Source of the DNA: Portibacter lacus
Lineage (GTDB): Bacteria > Bacteroidota > Bacteroidia > Chitinophagales > Saprospiraceae
Assembly: GCF_021533215.1 (NCBI RefSeq)
Contig: NZ_JAJNKA010000007.1
Location: 186,001-250,000 of the forward strand
DNA: 64,000 nt
Direction of reading: 5' to 3'
A program made the position numbers and the translations under genes. The notes under the pieces were generated by a model. That model had not been told where the DNA came from. It did no database searches and saw only the letters and a list, made by a program, of their open reading frames with translations. Of this stretch, positions 1 through 9,600 are shown piece after piece (the stretch's first letter is position 1; each line of letters begins with the position of its first letter).

Positions 1-407
1 TTTCCAGAAGAATCTAATGCTGAGCGACTGAATATCTCGAAACCACAATGTTCATAGAAACCAACTGCTAGTTTATTCTGTTCATTAACATCAACCTTCG
101 TGACTTTTAGTTGATCTATGGCATAAGCTAACAAGGTTTTACCAATTCCTTTTCCGAAGTAGTTAGGATTAATAAACAACATTTCTAGATGCTGATCAGC
201 AACACCCATAAATCCAATGATCTCTAGATTTTCGTTTCTTATACCTCTCAGTTCAACTGCATCTAAATAAGTGTTGAGAATAAGGGGTTTAAAATAGGCG
301 ATATCCTCTTCCTGTAAAAAGTGGTGTGTGGCTCTTATTGAATCTTCCCATACCTTAACCAGCTTTGGGTATTCTTTTTTTTCTATTTCTTCAATTTTAT
401 ATACCAC
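1..407 (-). CDS. GNAT family N-acetyltransferase, 3' end cut by window edge
   Basis: The minus-strand reading frame gives a GNAT fold protein that transfers an acetyl group from acetyl-CoA to an unidentified amine. Visible family marks are ATHHFL near the N terminus, the strand LEMLFINPNYFGKGIGKTLL (acetyl-CoA-binding R/Q-x-x-G-x-G/A type loop, here GKGIGK), and NEQNKLAVGFYEHCGF near the cut end. The gene runs off the left edge, so its C terminus is missing. I placed the start at a GTG at 407 because the family usually begins right before the KIEEIE-like strand. The frame stays open to an ATG at 554, which would add a hydrophobic 49-residue N terminus that looks non-native. The substrate cannot be told. 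Confidence 0.75.
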   Translation of the reverse strand, partial: MVYKIEEIEKKEYPKLVKVWEDSIRATHHFLQEEDIAYFKPLILNTYLDAVELRGIRNENLEIIGFMGVADQHLEMLFINPNYFGKGIGKTLLAYAIDQLKVTKVDVNEQNKLAVGFYEHCGFEIFSRSALDSSG

Positions 408-642
408 CTGATAAGGTAATTGTGTAGTTATTAAATGAATAGTATCTTGATAACAAGGATAAATAAAAATCGTTAATATCAAGATGAAATTGACCTGTAT
501 TACACCTAGAATGACCGACTTTTTTCTAATTTTTCCATTTAATATGTAATACATATTAAGTTAAAAAAGTGCTAGGAATTAATTTTCCTTAGAATATTTT
601 ATAACTTCATGATGTTATTATTTTAATAAAACAAATACAACC

Positions 643-1797
643 ATGGCACCCAGTTTAGAGCTGTATAAGCATTTAAGTCTTATAACTAGCTTTCTATCCA
701 TTTCGCTTGGATTCTTTTTTGTTTTTATCAAGTCAAAGCATAACAGATCAAATGTATTTTTAGGTATTCTAATTTTATTATATTCTCTATACTTCTTACC
801 GGGATTTTTTGATGCGCTTAATATATTAGATGATTTACCGCATGTCATAAGACTTAATTTCTTTTCAGGAATACTTATTGGACCATTTACATACTTATAT
901 TGTAAATCTTCGATAGAAGCAGAACCTTTGACTTTTAAAAAGATAAGATTACATTTAGTACCTGCTGTAATTGGCTTCTTTTACTATCTCCCAATGTTAG
1001 CTAAATCTGGAGCTGAAAAAATGGAAGTCTACCATTCCATAATGGTCACAGGATTTACGCCTTCTCCAATTTGGATTTCACTTGGAATAGGATTGATTGC
1101 GGTGACATATACTGTGCTTTCTATTAGAATGATAATTAGATACTTGAATCATCTCAAGAAAACTAGATCTTCCATAGATCCATCATTTCATAGGTGGTTA
1201 TTATTTTTAAGCAGTACTTTATTAATTCCTATAGTAATAACAGTAATTACAAGATTGGTAGGTGCCACGACGCTACCTTTTCCTGTAGTTGTATTTGCAT
1301 TATCTTTACTTATTTTCATTATTTATGGTACTTTCTTACTACAACCTAAGTTTTTTGATAAGTTCCAATATCAGATTGATGATCAAGAGATCGAAGAAGT
1401 AAATAGTATCGAAAAATATCAAAACTCTAATCTTCAGAATAATCAAAAGTCGGAGTACTTAGAAAAGATTATCAAGTATATGGATTCTGAAAAGCCATAC
1501 TTAGATCCAGAACTCACTATTTTGCAATTTTCGAATACCGTAGATATTCCGACTTATTATGTATCTCAGATTATTAATGAGCAGCTAGAGTGCAATTTTA
1601 TTGATTTTGTTAATAGATATCGGATAGATGAAATTAAGGTAAAACTAGAAGATCCAAAACTTAATCATTTTAAGATTCTTAATCTAGCCTATGATTCTGG
1701 TTTCAATTCTAAAACTGCTTTTTATTATGCATTCAAAAAGCATGTTGACATGACTCCTGGTGCCTACAGAAAAGAAAATCAGCTATCTACTGCTTGA
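643..1797 (+). CDS. AraC-family transcriptional regulator with N-terminal multi-spanning membrane domain
   Basis: A 384-residue membrane-tethered transcription factor. Residues ~5-245 hold about seven hydrophobic spans with very few charged residues between them, a layout common in Bacteroidota sensors of this type. Residues ~275-380 are an AraC/XylS double helix-turn-helix, with the signature region around YRIDEIKVKLEDP, ILNLAYDSGFNSKTAFYYAFKKH and a final TPGAYR. The membrane part is presumably the sensor, but its ligand is unknown. It stands alone: the upstream acetyltransferase is divergent and the next gene is convergent after a 700-bp gap. The target genes cannot be inferred. The ATG at 643 is the only start that keeps the first span. 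Confidence 0.88.
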   Translation: MAPSLELYKHLSLITSFLSISLGFFFVFIKSKHNRSNVFLGILILLYSLYFLPGFFDALNILDDLPHVIRLNFFSGILIGPFTYLYCKSSIEAEPLTFKKIRLHLVPAVIGFFYYLPMLAKSGAEKMEVYHSIMVTGFTPSPIWISLGIGLIAVTYTVLSIRMIIRYLNHLKKTRSSIDPSFHRWLLFLSSTLLIPIVITVITRLVGATTLPFPVVVFALSLLIFIIYGTFLLQPKFFDKFQYQIDDQEIEEVNSIEKYQNSNLQNNQKSEYLEKIIKYMDSEKPYLDPELTILQFSNTVDIPTYYVSQIINEQLECNFIDFVNRYRIDEIKVKLEDPKLNHFKILNLAYDSGFNSKTAFYYAFKKHVDMTPGAYRKENQLSTA

Positions 1798-2494
1798 AAT
1801 TCCTAAACCAAGGTTTTCTAAAACTTTTGATTCGCTTTTCATATGCTTACGTTTAAATTATTCTAAAAATACTTGTTTTAGGGGCTTAAAAGCATGTCCG
1901 CATTTAGCAATACGCACTTTAAACTCCATTTTATTATATAATTTTAGCATCGTTAAATTATAAGCCGCTTCTAAAAAGGAGGGTTTAGAAGTTTATGTAA
2001 ACATTATACTAAAAGTAGTGAATTTGTATTCATGAGACATTTGCACATGATGAAATTGATTTTTATTTGGATGAATAGATATTCAAATTTTATTGTTTGT
2101 AGATTGAGGAATGATACGCATGAATGAAAATTAAAGTAAATAAAGATAAATAATCATTAAAGCACTTTAACCACTAATTAGTGGAAATACCATTTGAAGT
2201 AGATTAGGTGTCCCCAAATTTGAGATTTATTTCTTAGAATTAAATTTCCTAAATCTATAGCTTGATATAGCTAACAACGTTAATTAAGCTTTAAATGATA
2301 ACCACCGTGTATGTACCCTAATACACAGTATTGCGACAGGCACACTTCATCATTTTAATATGATGAAGTAGCCTATTGCGATTTCATCTTCACTAACTCT
2401 GTTTTTTTTCGAAAATTTTCACTTTCAATAATATGAATTTAACATCAATCAAGAGACTGATTCTTTAATTTCATTCTGACTATCTGATTATCTT
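1798..2494. other. Gene-free interval with one hairpin
   Basis: About 700 bp between convergent genes. I see no convincing coding frame; the short open frame reading on from the regulator's 3' end lacks any family signature. The only structured element is the palindrome at 2344-2369. Confidence 0.5.
2344..2369. repeat. Perfect 9-bp inverted repeat, possible terminator or RNA hairpin
   Basis: The arms ACTTCATCA and TGATGAAGT pair perfectly around an 8-base AT loop. The flanking AGGC and GCCT extend the stem through a small bulge. No T-run follows on either strand, so a classical intrinsic terminator is uncertain. It lies 3' of the convergent regulator and fatty-acid hydroxylase genes. Confidence 0.5.
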
Positions 2495-3370
2495 TTATTG
2501 AGTATGTTTTTTATGATCTAATGAGCTGCTATGATCTGTCTTCATGGAGTGGAGTTCACTTTTCGGATCATTAGATTTGATCAATGGAAAGAACAATTGA
2601 ACATACCAAGGCTCTTTCAATTGATTCCACGTACCAAACTTATTAGGATATTTTCTAGTTATTTTTGCTGTTCCAAAAATGATGTCCCAAAGGAAAAGTA
2701 GATTTCCATAATTGCCATTAGGATTAGAGATACCATCTTCCGCTGTCAATCCATGATGTGCAAAATGAGTACTAGGCGTGGAAATAGTTCTTTCTATAAT
2801 CCAAGCAAATGGATGGAGCAATTTATATCTATAAAGAAAACGATCCCATTTCGTCTCACTATGTGCTAGAAGAATGACTATTAACTTAATAGGGATATAA
2901 AATAGAAAAGCATATCCCATTCCTAGGTAAACGAGTACAGCTAGAAACCATATTCCAGGCATTAAAGCGTAATATAGAATTGCATTTCTGTAGGTAACGA
3001 GGACTCCCATGTCCTCCACCATATGATGTGGTCTGTGTAGTTTCCATAATTTTTTATGCTGGTGTGATAATCTATGCCACCAATATTGGCTAAGGTCATC
3101 AAAAATAAGAAAAGCCAGAAAGTGCCACCAAATGGATGTATTGATAAAAAAATCTTCAAATGCTGAGAAATTGGAATCCATTATCCAAAGAACTACAAGG
3201 AATATGGCAGGTTGAATTAATGTCGGAAGTGTAACCAGACTCAATATTTCGATTGTAAAATCATTTTTACTTCTTCGGTCATCAAAATATAGACCTCCGA
3301 TGGATTCTACTATTCCCAGCACCAATAATACCACTAAAGGTATTAGTTTACTTAATGATTGTTCATCCAT
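2495..3370 (-). CDS. Sterol desaturase / fatty acid hydroxylase family protein
   Basis: A 291-residue integral membrane di-iron oxygenase of the fatty acid hydroxylase superfamily (PF04116 type). The histidine clusters that bind the two irons are all present: HRLSH at 99-103, HRPHH at 112-116, a single His at 170, and HFAHH at 202-206. Hydrophobic spans lie at ~8-25, ~45-65, ~82-97 and ~135-170. Such enzymes hydroxylate or desaturate lipids such as fatty acids, sterols, carotenoids or alkylglycerols. The substrate cannot be assigned here. It is monocistronic, with divergent space upstream. The C-terminal ~35 residues are polar and probably cytosolic. Confidence 0.88.
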   Translation of the reverse strand: MDEQSLSKLIPLVVLLVLGIVESIGGLYFDDRRSKNDFTIEILSLVTLPTLIQPAIFLVVLWIMDSNFSAFEDFFINTSIWWHFLAFLIFDDLSQYWWHRLSHQHKKLWKLHRPHHMVEDMGVLVTYRNAILYYALMPGIWFLAVLVYLGMGYAFLFYIPIKLIVILLAHSETKWDRFLYRYKLLHPFAWIIERTISTPSTHFAHHGLTAEDGISNPNGNYGNLLFLWDIIFGTAKITRKYPNKFGTWNQLKEPWYVQLFFPLIKSNDPKSELHSMKTDHSSSLDHKKHTQ

Positions 3371-3511
3371 ATTTACTTGTCAGTGCCGAAAATGTGATGA
3401 AGAAAATATAATGCACTGATACTATTCCTCTATAATTAGATATAAATTTTGCCTCATATGTTACCTTAAGATAAGGTATGAATTAAAAAATTTAATATCG
3501 CATGCTAAATT

Positions 3512-4081
3512 TTATTTCTCCATTCTTTTGATAATGAGTCGAATTTGGCCCATGTGGTTCGCTTGGTGCTCCATGACATGATACCATGCCCAATGGTTAT
3601 TCATATTACTTCCTTTGATTTTCGAAGCGAACCATTTATCATTCTTTTCTTTTAACAATCTCAGTGTTTCTTTTCGTACTTCGTCCCAAATGTCTAAGTA
3701 GTATGTAATCGGTTTATCTTTTATTACATTTCGAGCATTATCACCAAGATTTTGGGCAATGTCCCATTCGTCTCTTTCAGCTTTGTTTAAGCTTCTATTT
3801 TCGAAGGTGTAAACTTGGTAGTATTTCTCAGTGGCTGCCAAATGAAGAATCATGGCCCCTATCCTATTCGCATCATCGTCTAGTAAGAAATCCGTTTCAT
3901 CTTGATTAAGATTCTTTACGCTATTAGTGACTCGACTTTTTAGATCTTCGAGCATAGAAACAGTAGAGCCGATTTGTGCTGAGTAGCCTTTTGGAGGTTT
4001 GATTTGTTGGGATTGCACTGCGGAGGTAAAAATGACGGTAAGGAAGAATGTTGATAGAATATATTTCAAGTGATTGTTCAT
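3512..4081 (-). CDS. Secreted DinB-superfamily protein
   Basis: A 189-residue four-helix-bundle protein of the DinB/DUF664 group, with a clear N-terminal signal peptide (residues 1-24, cut after VQSQ). The usual metal-binding histidines are present: His80 in MILHLAATE, and His172 and His176 in HVMEHQANHMGQ. Such proteins bind a divalent metal, and several act as thiol-dependent S-transferases. An exported version is less usual, and its partner is unknown. It is probably monocistronic; the 140 bp between it and the hydroxylase gene holds no recognisable promoter. Confidence 0.8.
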   Translation of the reverse strand: MNNHLKYILSTFFLTVIFTSAVQSQQIKPPKGYSAQIGSTVSMLEDLKSRVTNSVKNLNQDETDFLLDDDANRIGAMILHLAATEKYYQVYTFENRSLNKAERDEWDIAQNLGDNARNVIKDKPITYYLDIWDEVRKETLRLLKEKNDKWFASKIKGSNMNNHWAWYHVMEHQANHMGQIRLIIKRMEK

Positions 4082-4391
4082 ATTGTTTTAGTGTTGATTA
4101 AGATAATTATTGGTTAGGGTAAATGGAACTCTATAAAAGTACCGAAAATTCATCTAACAGCTATAACTATAGCTTCGATCTTCGGAAGTGGCTCGCCGAT
4201 CCCTGCAATCAGTCAACGTGTCTTCTTCGCTAATATTTTGGATAAAATTCTAAATTATTTAATCAAGTAAAATTCATTTTCGGGCTCGACGATCCGATGC
4301 AATGATCGATTCGAATCGCATATTTGTTCCGTTGGTAACTGGAGAAGTAGGCTCACTGAATGTGAGACGATGACTTTGCTATAAGTTCACC
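4082..4391. repeat. Degenerate dispersed intergenic repeat
   Basis: This gap holds GC-richer sequence unlike its AT-rich surroundings, with GGCTCGCCGATCC at about 4191 and GGCTCGACGATCCG at about 4283. Its right half (about 4283-4382) resembles the interval at about 10095-10195: TTGAATCGCA or TCGAATCGCA, then GGAGAAG or GGGAAAG, then a CTCA..GTGAGAC-like or CTCCATGAGAC-like segment, then GA(C)TTTGCT. I read these as diverged copies of one element. No coding frame is evident. Confidence 0.4.
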
Positions 4392-4817
4392 TTACTCATG
4401 ATCAGACTTCCCATCAACATAATCTTCCACCTCATGCGCAATCTTAATCAAGCGAATCACATCTTCTTCTTTATCCAAGTCAATGTCCGGATACAATTCA
4501 TTGATCTTCTCAAGGCTCGGAATACCATCTAAAAAATCCTGTAAACCATCAGCTAACGTTTTCAACCACCATAATGGATAGTAAAACTTCTTCTGACAAC
4601 CAAAAGTAATCGTATCACCAATATCATACTTACTTTTACGCCAGAGTATATCATCCAGGCGCGCTTCGAAATCAACGCGATCTTGAGATTCCTTCCTACT
4701 CACTAATGTCACCACATACCATAATGCCGGATTCTCGCGATAAAGATATCGCACACCTAGAGGCGTCTCCCCATTCGGGGTCAATATGTATTTTGCAGCA
4801 GTTCCTAATTCGATCAT
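4392..4817 (-). CDS. Hypothetical protein, 141 residues
   Basis: I do not recognise this family. The protein is acidic, aromatic-rich and lacks a signal peptide or membrane span. It has a probable beta-rich N-terminal half (GTAAKYILTP, ALWYVVTLVSR) and a helical C-terminal half ending in an acidic tail. An in-frame TAA lies two codons before the ATG at 4817, so the start is fixed. The frame overlaps the 3' part of the broken barrel gene at 4696-5031 in another phase. The composition looks like a real protein, and its small soluble form would suit an immunity- or SUKH-like role, but nothing visible proves that. Confidence 0.5.
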   Translation of the reverse strand: MIELGTAAKYILTPNGETPLGVRYLYRENPALWYVVTLVSRKESQDRVDFEARLDDILWRKSKYDIGDTITFGCQKKFYYPLWWLKTLADGLQDFLDGIPSLEKINELYPDIDLDKEEDVIRLIKIAHEVEDYVDGKSDHE

Positions 4818-4823
4818 GTGTTA

Positions 4824-5031
4824 TAAGGGTTTTACTTGGTTTGTCAATGTCTATCCCACCTCTATACCTAAGTTGTCCTTTTTCATAGTCATCTCTTAAT
4901 TCTTGGTCTCCTAAAAGGCGATAAGTAAAATCTGGAGATCCTGTAAGATTGATGGAAAGGTTTTGAGTGTGAATATTTTCAAGTATTGCGAGCATTAAAA
5001 TCATCGCTATTCCTAAAGTTTTAGTTTTCAT
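4824..5031 (-). pseudogene. N-terminal remnant of an outer-membrane beta-barrel protein
   Basis: The frame starting at 5031 encodes a signal peptide (residues 1-23, ending HTQ) followed by NLSINLTGSPDFTYRLL and RYRGGIDID. That is the typical start of a Bacteroidota porin-like barrel: first strand, polar turn, then a Gly-rich second strand. The coding-like character ends after about residue 65. From there the frame runs out of phase through the 141-residue gene and stops at 4696. A full barrel would need ~180-230 residues. I infer that the gene was truncated by deletion or insertion and joined to the neighbouring ORF. Confidence 0.5.
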
Positions 5032-5445
5032 AGTGGTAGGTTGCTATTCAATTCTTAATCGACGTCCTCCTCTTAATCAATATCAGAAATTAAATTCAAT
5101 GTTCTGGTCTTTCTCGGAAATCGAAAGCGTTTTTTTTATACTGGTTTCGCTTAATATGAATTCTAACGAGGATTTCCAGTGGAAATTTTAATACGTTTAA
5201 AATTTAACAATTAGCTGTTTAATGGCTGCCTGATTATTTAATTTATTAAAGGAATTCCAACATTTCTCTATCCTATGTTCATTTTGGAAAAACAGGTATT
5301 GAGTGTGAATTATAGGTATTTTTCGGCTATATTCAGGAAAAAGAGGTGTGAGTATTTAATGAGACATATACGCGAAATAAAATGGTTAATAAACTATGAG
5401 TTTTTGTTCTAACTGGGTAATTTATCTAAAGCATCATTTCTCTAC
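5032..5445. other. Intergenic, nothing recognised
   Basis: About 410 bp of AT-rich sequence between two minus-strand genes. I see no open frame of note, no strong hairpin and no repeat shared with the rest of the window. Confidence 0.4.
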
Positions 5446-6090
5446 CTAGTCGACATTTTCAAAAAACTTAACAGCGTACTTGCAATAATCAATGATCATA
5501 TCTTTATCAGTATCAAATTCTTTTCGCTTTCCTAAATAATTATGGCATGTGGAAGTTATTTCTTTACCTTCAGCAAGTTCCTTGTAAGAAATGCACTTAA
5601 TATGTTTTTTGGTTACTAATACAAAGAGTGCATTCTCAAAGGGATAATCACCATATATTGAAATATCTGTTTTTCTCAACTCACCACTTGCTCGATATTT
5701 AACCTCGATGAAATGTGCTTGATTATCTTTAAATACTACAAAATCAGGCATTTGTCGAATATTTTTAGAAACATCACCCCTCACACCTTTCAAAAGGTCT
5801 TTAATCCCAGGAATTGAATTCTCCATCCCATAACTAAAAACTTGAAATCCAAGAGAGCGAAAAAGTTCTTCAACTATTGTTTCAGCAATCCTACCTTTAA
5901 TAACTCCTGAAATCCATGGGTTATCCTTACTCTTTGTTATTACTTTCTTTTTCTTTTCAACTTTTATCTCTGGCTCCTTTATCGCAACTGCAACATCGCC
6001 AGAACCAGAATTTCCATCCTGTTTATAGCAGGAATAGCATAATCCTCCATTAAATTTTGTGTAAGCTTTACAATTTATACATTCTGCCAT
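5446..6090 (-). CDS. Zinc-ribbon protein with PD-(D/E)XK-like nuclease domain
   Basis: A 214-residue cytoplasmic protein. Residues 4-21 carry two Cys pairs (C4-x2-C7 and C18-x2-C21), a small zinc ribbon. A Lys/Glu-rich linker (~35-58) follows. Residues ~62-170 look like a restriction-endonuclease fold: a helix with KGRIAETIVEELFRSLGF (Glu70), then PDFVVF (Asp116) and FIEVKYR (Glu129, Lys131), i.e. the D-x12-E-x-K layout of PD-(D/E)XK enzymes. The substrate could be DNA or RNA. It is not beside a methyltransferase, so an ordinary restriction pair is unlikely. No close family name comes to mind. Confidence 0.6.
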   Translation of the reverse strand: MAECINCKAYTKFNGGLCYSCYKQDGNSGSGDVAVAIKEPEIKVEKKKKVITKSKDNPWISGVIKGRIAETIVEELFRSLGFQVFSYGMENSIPGIKDLLKGVRGDVSKNIRQMPDFVVFKDNQAHFIEVKYRASGELRKTDISIYGDYPFENALFVLVTKKHIKCISYKELAEGKEITSTCHNYLGKRKEFDTDKDMIIDYCKYAVKFFENVD

Positions 6091-6688
6091 GTGTGTTTAT
6101 TTGGGTTAAAGAATTCTTATATTAACTGATTTATCTATTCAGCCTCTTAAGTTGCTTTCATTAATATTGACAGTGATAAAGATATCCTCCCCTATAACTT
6201 TCCTAATGGTTATGCCTCTGCGAACTTTGCGCCTCTGCGAGATAATACCTTTTAGAATCGTAAGATTCAAAACCATCTACATTCCTAAAATTTACATATG
6301 AATCTAGACTTCGAATCCACAAAAATCTCATCAGCTGGTGAGCGTGCAAGTAGAATCACTGGGGGTGAGGCTTTGATATTGCAAAGTGAAACTTACCCAT
6401 CATGGCTTAATAGTCCCTTCAAATTGTTCCGTTCTAATGTCGAAAAGAATCTTCATTGTTGTATAGTTTCTGTTTAATATGTTGCTTAAGTTTCGGGCTT
6501 ATCAGTCCATGATTAACTTCTTCGCCTTGTTATTATTAAGTGGAGGAGTAGGTTTAGTTAGTAAATAATTGGCTTGTTCAACCTTCCTCGCTATAAAATT
6601 GACCTAGAAGAAAAACCGACTGCAATTGCATCTGGATAAACGTTGATTCGCAGTAAGAATCATTACCAGAAACATGCCCTAAGCTGTA
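6091..6688. repeat. Repeat-bearing intergenic region
   Basis: About 600 bp without a gene. It contains a 10-bp direct duplication of GCCTCTGCGA at 6214-6223 and 6231-6240. A segment at 6404-6509 opens with GGCTTAATAGTCCC and closes with GGGCTTATCAGTCC, the same bracketing motifs as the tandem repeat at 26658-26986. No protein or RNA family is recognisable. Confidence 0.45.
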
Positions 6689-9600
6689 TTAATCAGCAGG
6701 TTGCACCTCTACAATCACTCTTCGGTAGGCATATAACGAAGGACTTCCACTATCATGAAGTGATAAAATAATATGGATGTTTTTACCCGCTGAATCTGTA
6801 GGAATTTCCACTTGGGCAGTATTCGCTGAGCTATTCTGAATGTTGATGTTTCCTTTATAGGTACTTGCTTCTTCATAAAATGCCCAATTGTAATTCAGCG
6901 CGTCACCATCTGGATCCGATGAATCGATTGCATTAACATCGATGACGGAACCTGCCTTAGCATTCATGGTCAATACAGCTTTGGTGTGGTCACCATTCAA
7001 TACTGCCGAGGGATGGTGATTCGCATCTTCGTATTTGCTCGTTATACTCCAGTCCATCCGTGCTGCAAAGTCATTATCGTAGCCTGTGCTCCATCTCTTG
7101 ATGGCTTTTGCCTTTTCAGGGGTATTGCCATACATGTAATATGGATCAAATTTGCTTTCACCATCTTTCTCTATTTTAGGTACTCCTGGCATGCTTCGTA
7201 TCCCAGCTTTTTTCGTAAAACTAAAGCGACCTCCCCAGCCGCCTTGATCTATTTGCTCTGGATCATTCAGACCATTCGGATAGACATGCATAAATGCTGG
7301 TGAATCACCTTCCGTTGCCCACTTTCTGTCTGGGTATTCCGCTCCCAAAGGTCCATGGTTTTGGATGTGTTCATCGAGGTATTCGTCTGATGGTGCCCAA
7401 CCGTATACACCTGTTGCTCTGATGTAAAAAGTCTGGGGGAAGTTTTTCGCAATCCACGCGCCCGCGTCATCTTGGCCTAGTATGTCAAACAGTCTTAATT
7501 TGCTTAGAAATGCTTCGAATGCTTCTGGCGAACGAGTTTCTCGCACCTTCCAAATCGCTTGTGCAGCAATATTCATTCCTCCCCACCCTAATACCCAAAC
7601 TGGTCTTGGATCATCTTTATCTACAGCGCTGATGATGAGGTCAGAGCTTGGGCTATCTTTTCCTGTTCCCACATCACTCATGCCGTATCCTGTCTGTCCC
7701 ATGATCGAAATAGATCTCAAGTATTCTGGACTTGGAAACCCGTCAGCATGAATTTTCAGATTCTCATATACTTTATCATATGCATCGACGATTTGATCAA
7801 GCATCGCTGTATTGCTTTGTGTTTTCTTCCAGCATCCGGTGGAAACAATTAATCCTTCGATGTCAAATTCGTTCGCACAGACTAACTGGCGGACTAGAGA
7901 CTGTTTATCATCGGGATCTGCGCCAAGGTCGGTAGTGTTAATGACTCGAGGTTTATAGTTCATACCATAACCATTTGATACAATAGATTTTCTTGCATTC
8001 GACATTTTTTCACTGAACTTTTTGCCATCTCCATCGAACTGAATCACGTTGCAGTTTTCTATTTTCCAATCCTGCATCGTCAGTGAATCATATCCTGTAA
8101 TGTAGTACCCCACTTGATCAAAATAAGTTACTGCTGGATGTGATGACCAACTTAGTTTCGCACCTTTCTCTATAAATATTGGCTTTCCTTGTGTTAAGTT
8201 GTGCCCTTGCAAATACTTTAAATCGGCTCCCTGGTCTACGATCTTCGCCCAATTAACGACTAGGTCATTCCCTACATGAGCTTGGTACCAGTACTTATGA
8301 TCCGTCATTTTGGAACCTGGATAGGTTCTAGGGATATATTCATAAAGCCATTGCATAAAAGGCTTTTTTGTAGCATTGGAAGAAAGATTTTTTCGTGGTT
8401 TATCACTGCTATTTGCATTAGAAGGTGTGTCTGTCTGAGAAAAGATATTCCACTCCTTGGTCATTGAAGATACAAATGGATCAGCATTCCCATTAAACTG
8501 AACAACACATAGATCGCCAATTTCCAATTGGCCCATTGTTGAAGTGTTGTATTTGGTTATATAATAACCCACATTCTTCGAATGCTTGATTCCAGCATAA
8601 CTTTCCCAACCAGTATCTATATTTTGTTCAATGAAAAATGATTTGTCCTCACGAACACCATGCAGTTTGTTCATGGCCATTTGTGATTTGTCCATCGTTC
8701 CCCATGTCACAGTCAGATCATATGCAGGAATAACTGATTGATACCATCCGCCGTAATAATCTATAACAAGCGCGGGATGTGTTGTATGAACATACTTTTT
8801 TAACCAGTTTACAAAAGTGATCTCTGATTTACTGGGGTTCATTTTATGGTTTTCCACCATCTTATTTGTGAAATTATCAGGTTTGCCATCGTACTGAATA
8901 ACAGTCACTTGCCCAACATCAAATGATCCCATTGTTCCAGGGGAATAAGCGGAAATATAATATCCAACGCCAGGGTAATAAGTGACTTCAGAAAGATTAT
9001 CCCAGTTCTCTTGACTTGTTTTCGCTATGAAGATGGACTTGTTTTCATGAAGTCCTTCGAGGTCTTTTAAGTTAAATTGTGTCTGCGGAACGAGACCCCA
9101 GCTTACGGTCAAATCCTCTTCTGGAATCTTAACTTGTAACCAGTCGTTGTGATGAATGACACTGCTTCCAGGATATTTATTTGGTATATGATCTTTAAGC
9201 CAAAGTGAAAACTCAGTGTCATCTTCTGCATGACTAGCTCTTCGAGCTCTTGATTTCCAGACCTTATTCATTTCTTCGATGAATTTGTTGGCGTCGCCAC
9301 CTCTAAACTGTAGGACTGAAAGTTTGGCCACTTCTAAATTCCCCATACTTGATGGATTATAACTAGGAATATAGTAACCTGCCCCTTCTGCATAATTCAT
9401 GTTTGGAATGCTCGACCAATCTTCATCTAGAGGCTCTGAAATAAAAAGTGCTTTACCTTCATAATGACCATGAACTTCTTTTAAAGTCAATTTTTCTTGA
9501 GGTAAGTATGCCCAACTAATGGTAAGATCCAAGTCATCAATCACAGCTTGATACCAATCGCTGTGATCGATGACATTAGATGTTGGATATTTAGCAGGAA

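Noticed and set aside
1760-1963. Short plus-strand open frame overlapping the regulator's 3' end
   Set aside because: It lies mostly in non-coding AT-rich sequence, overlaps another frame and has no family signature.
2344-2369. Palindrome called as an intrinsic terminator
   Set aside because: The stem is perfect but no T-run follows on either strand, so I list it only as a hairpin.
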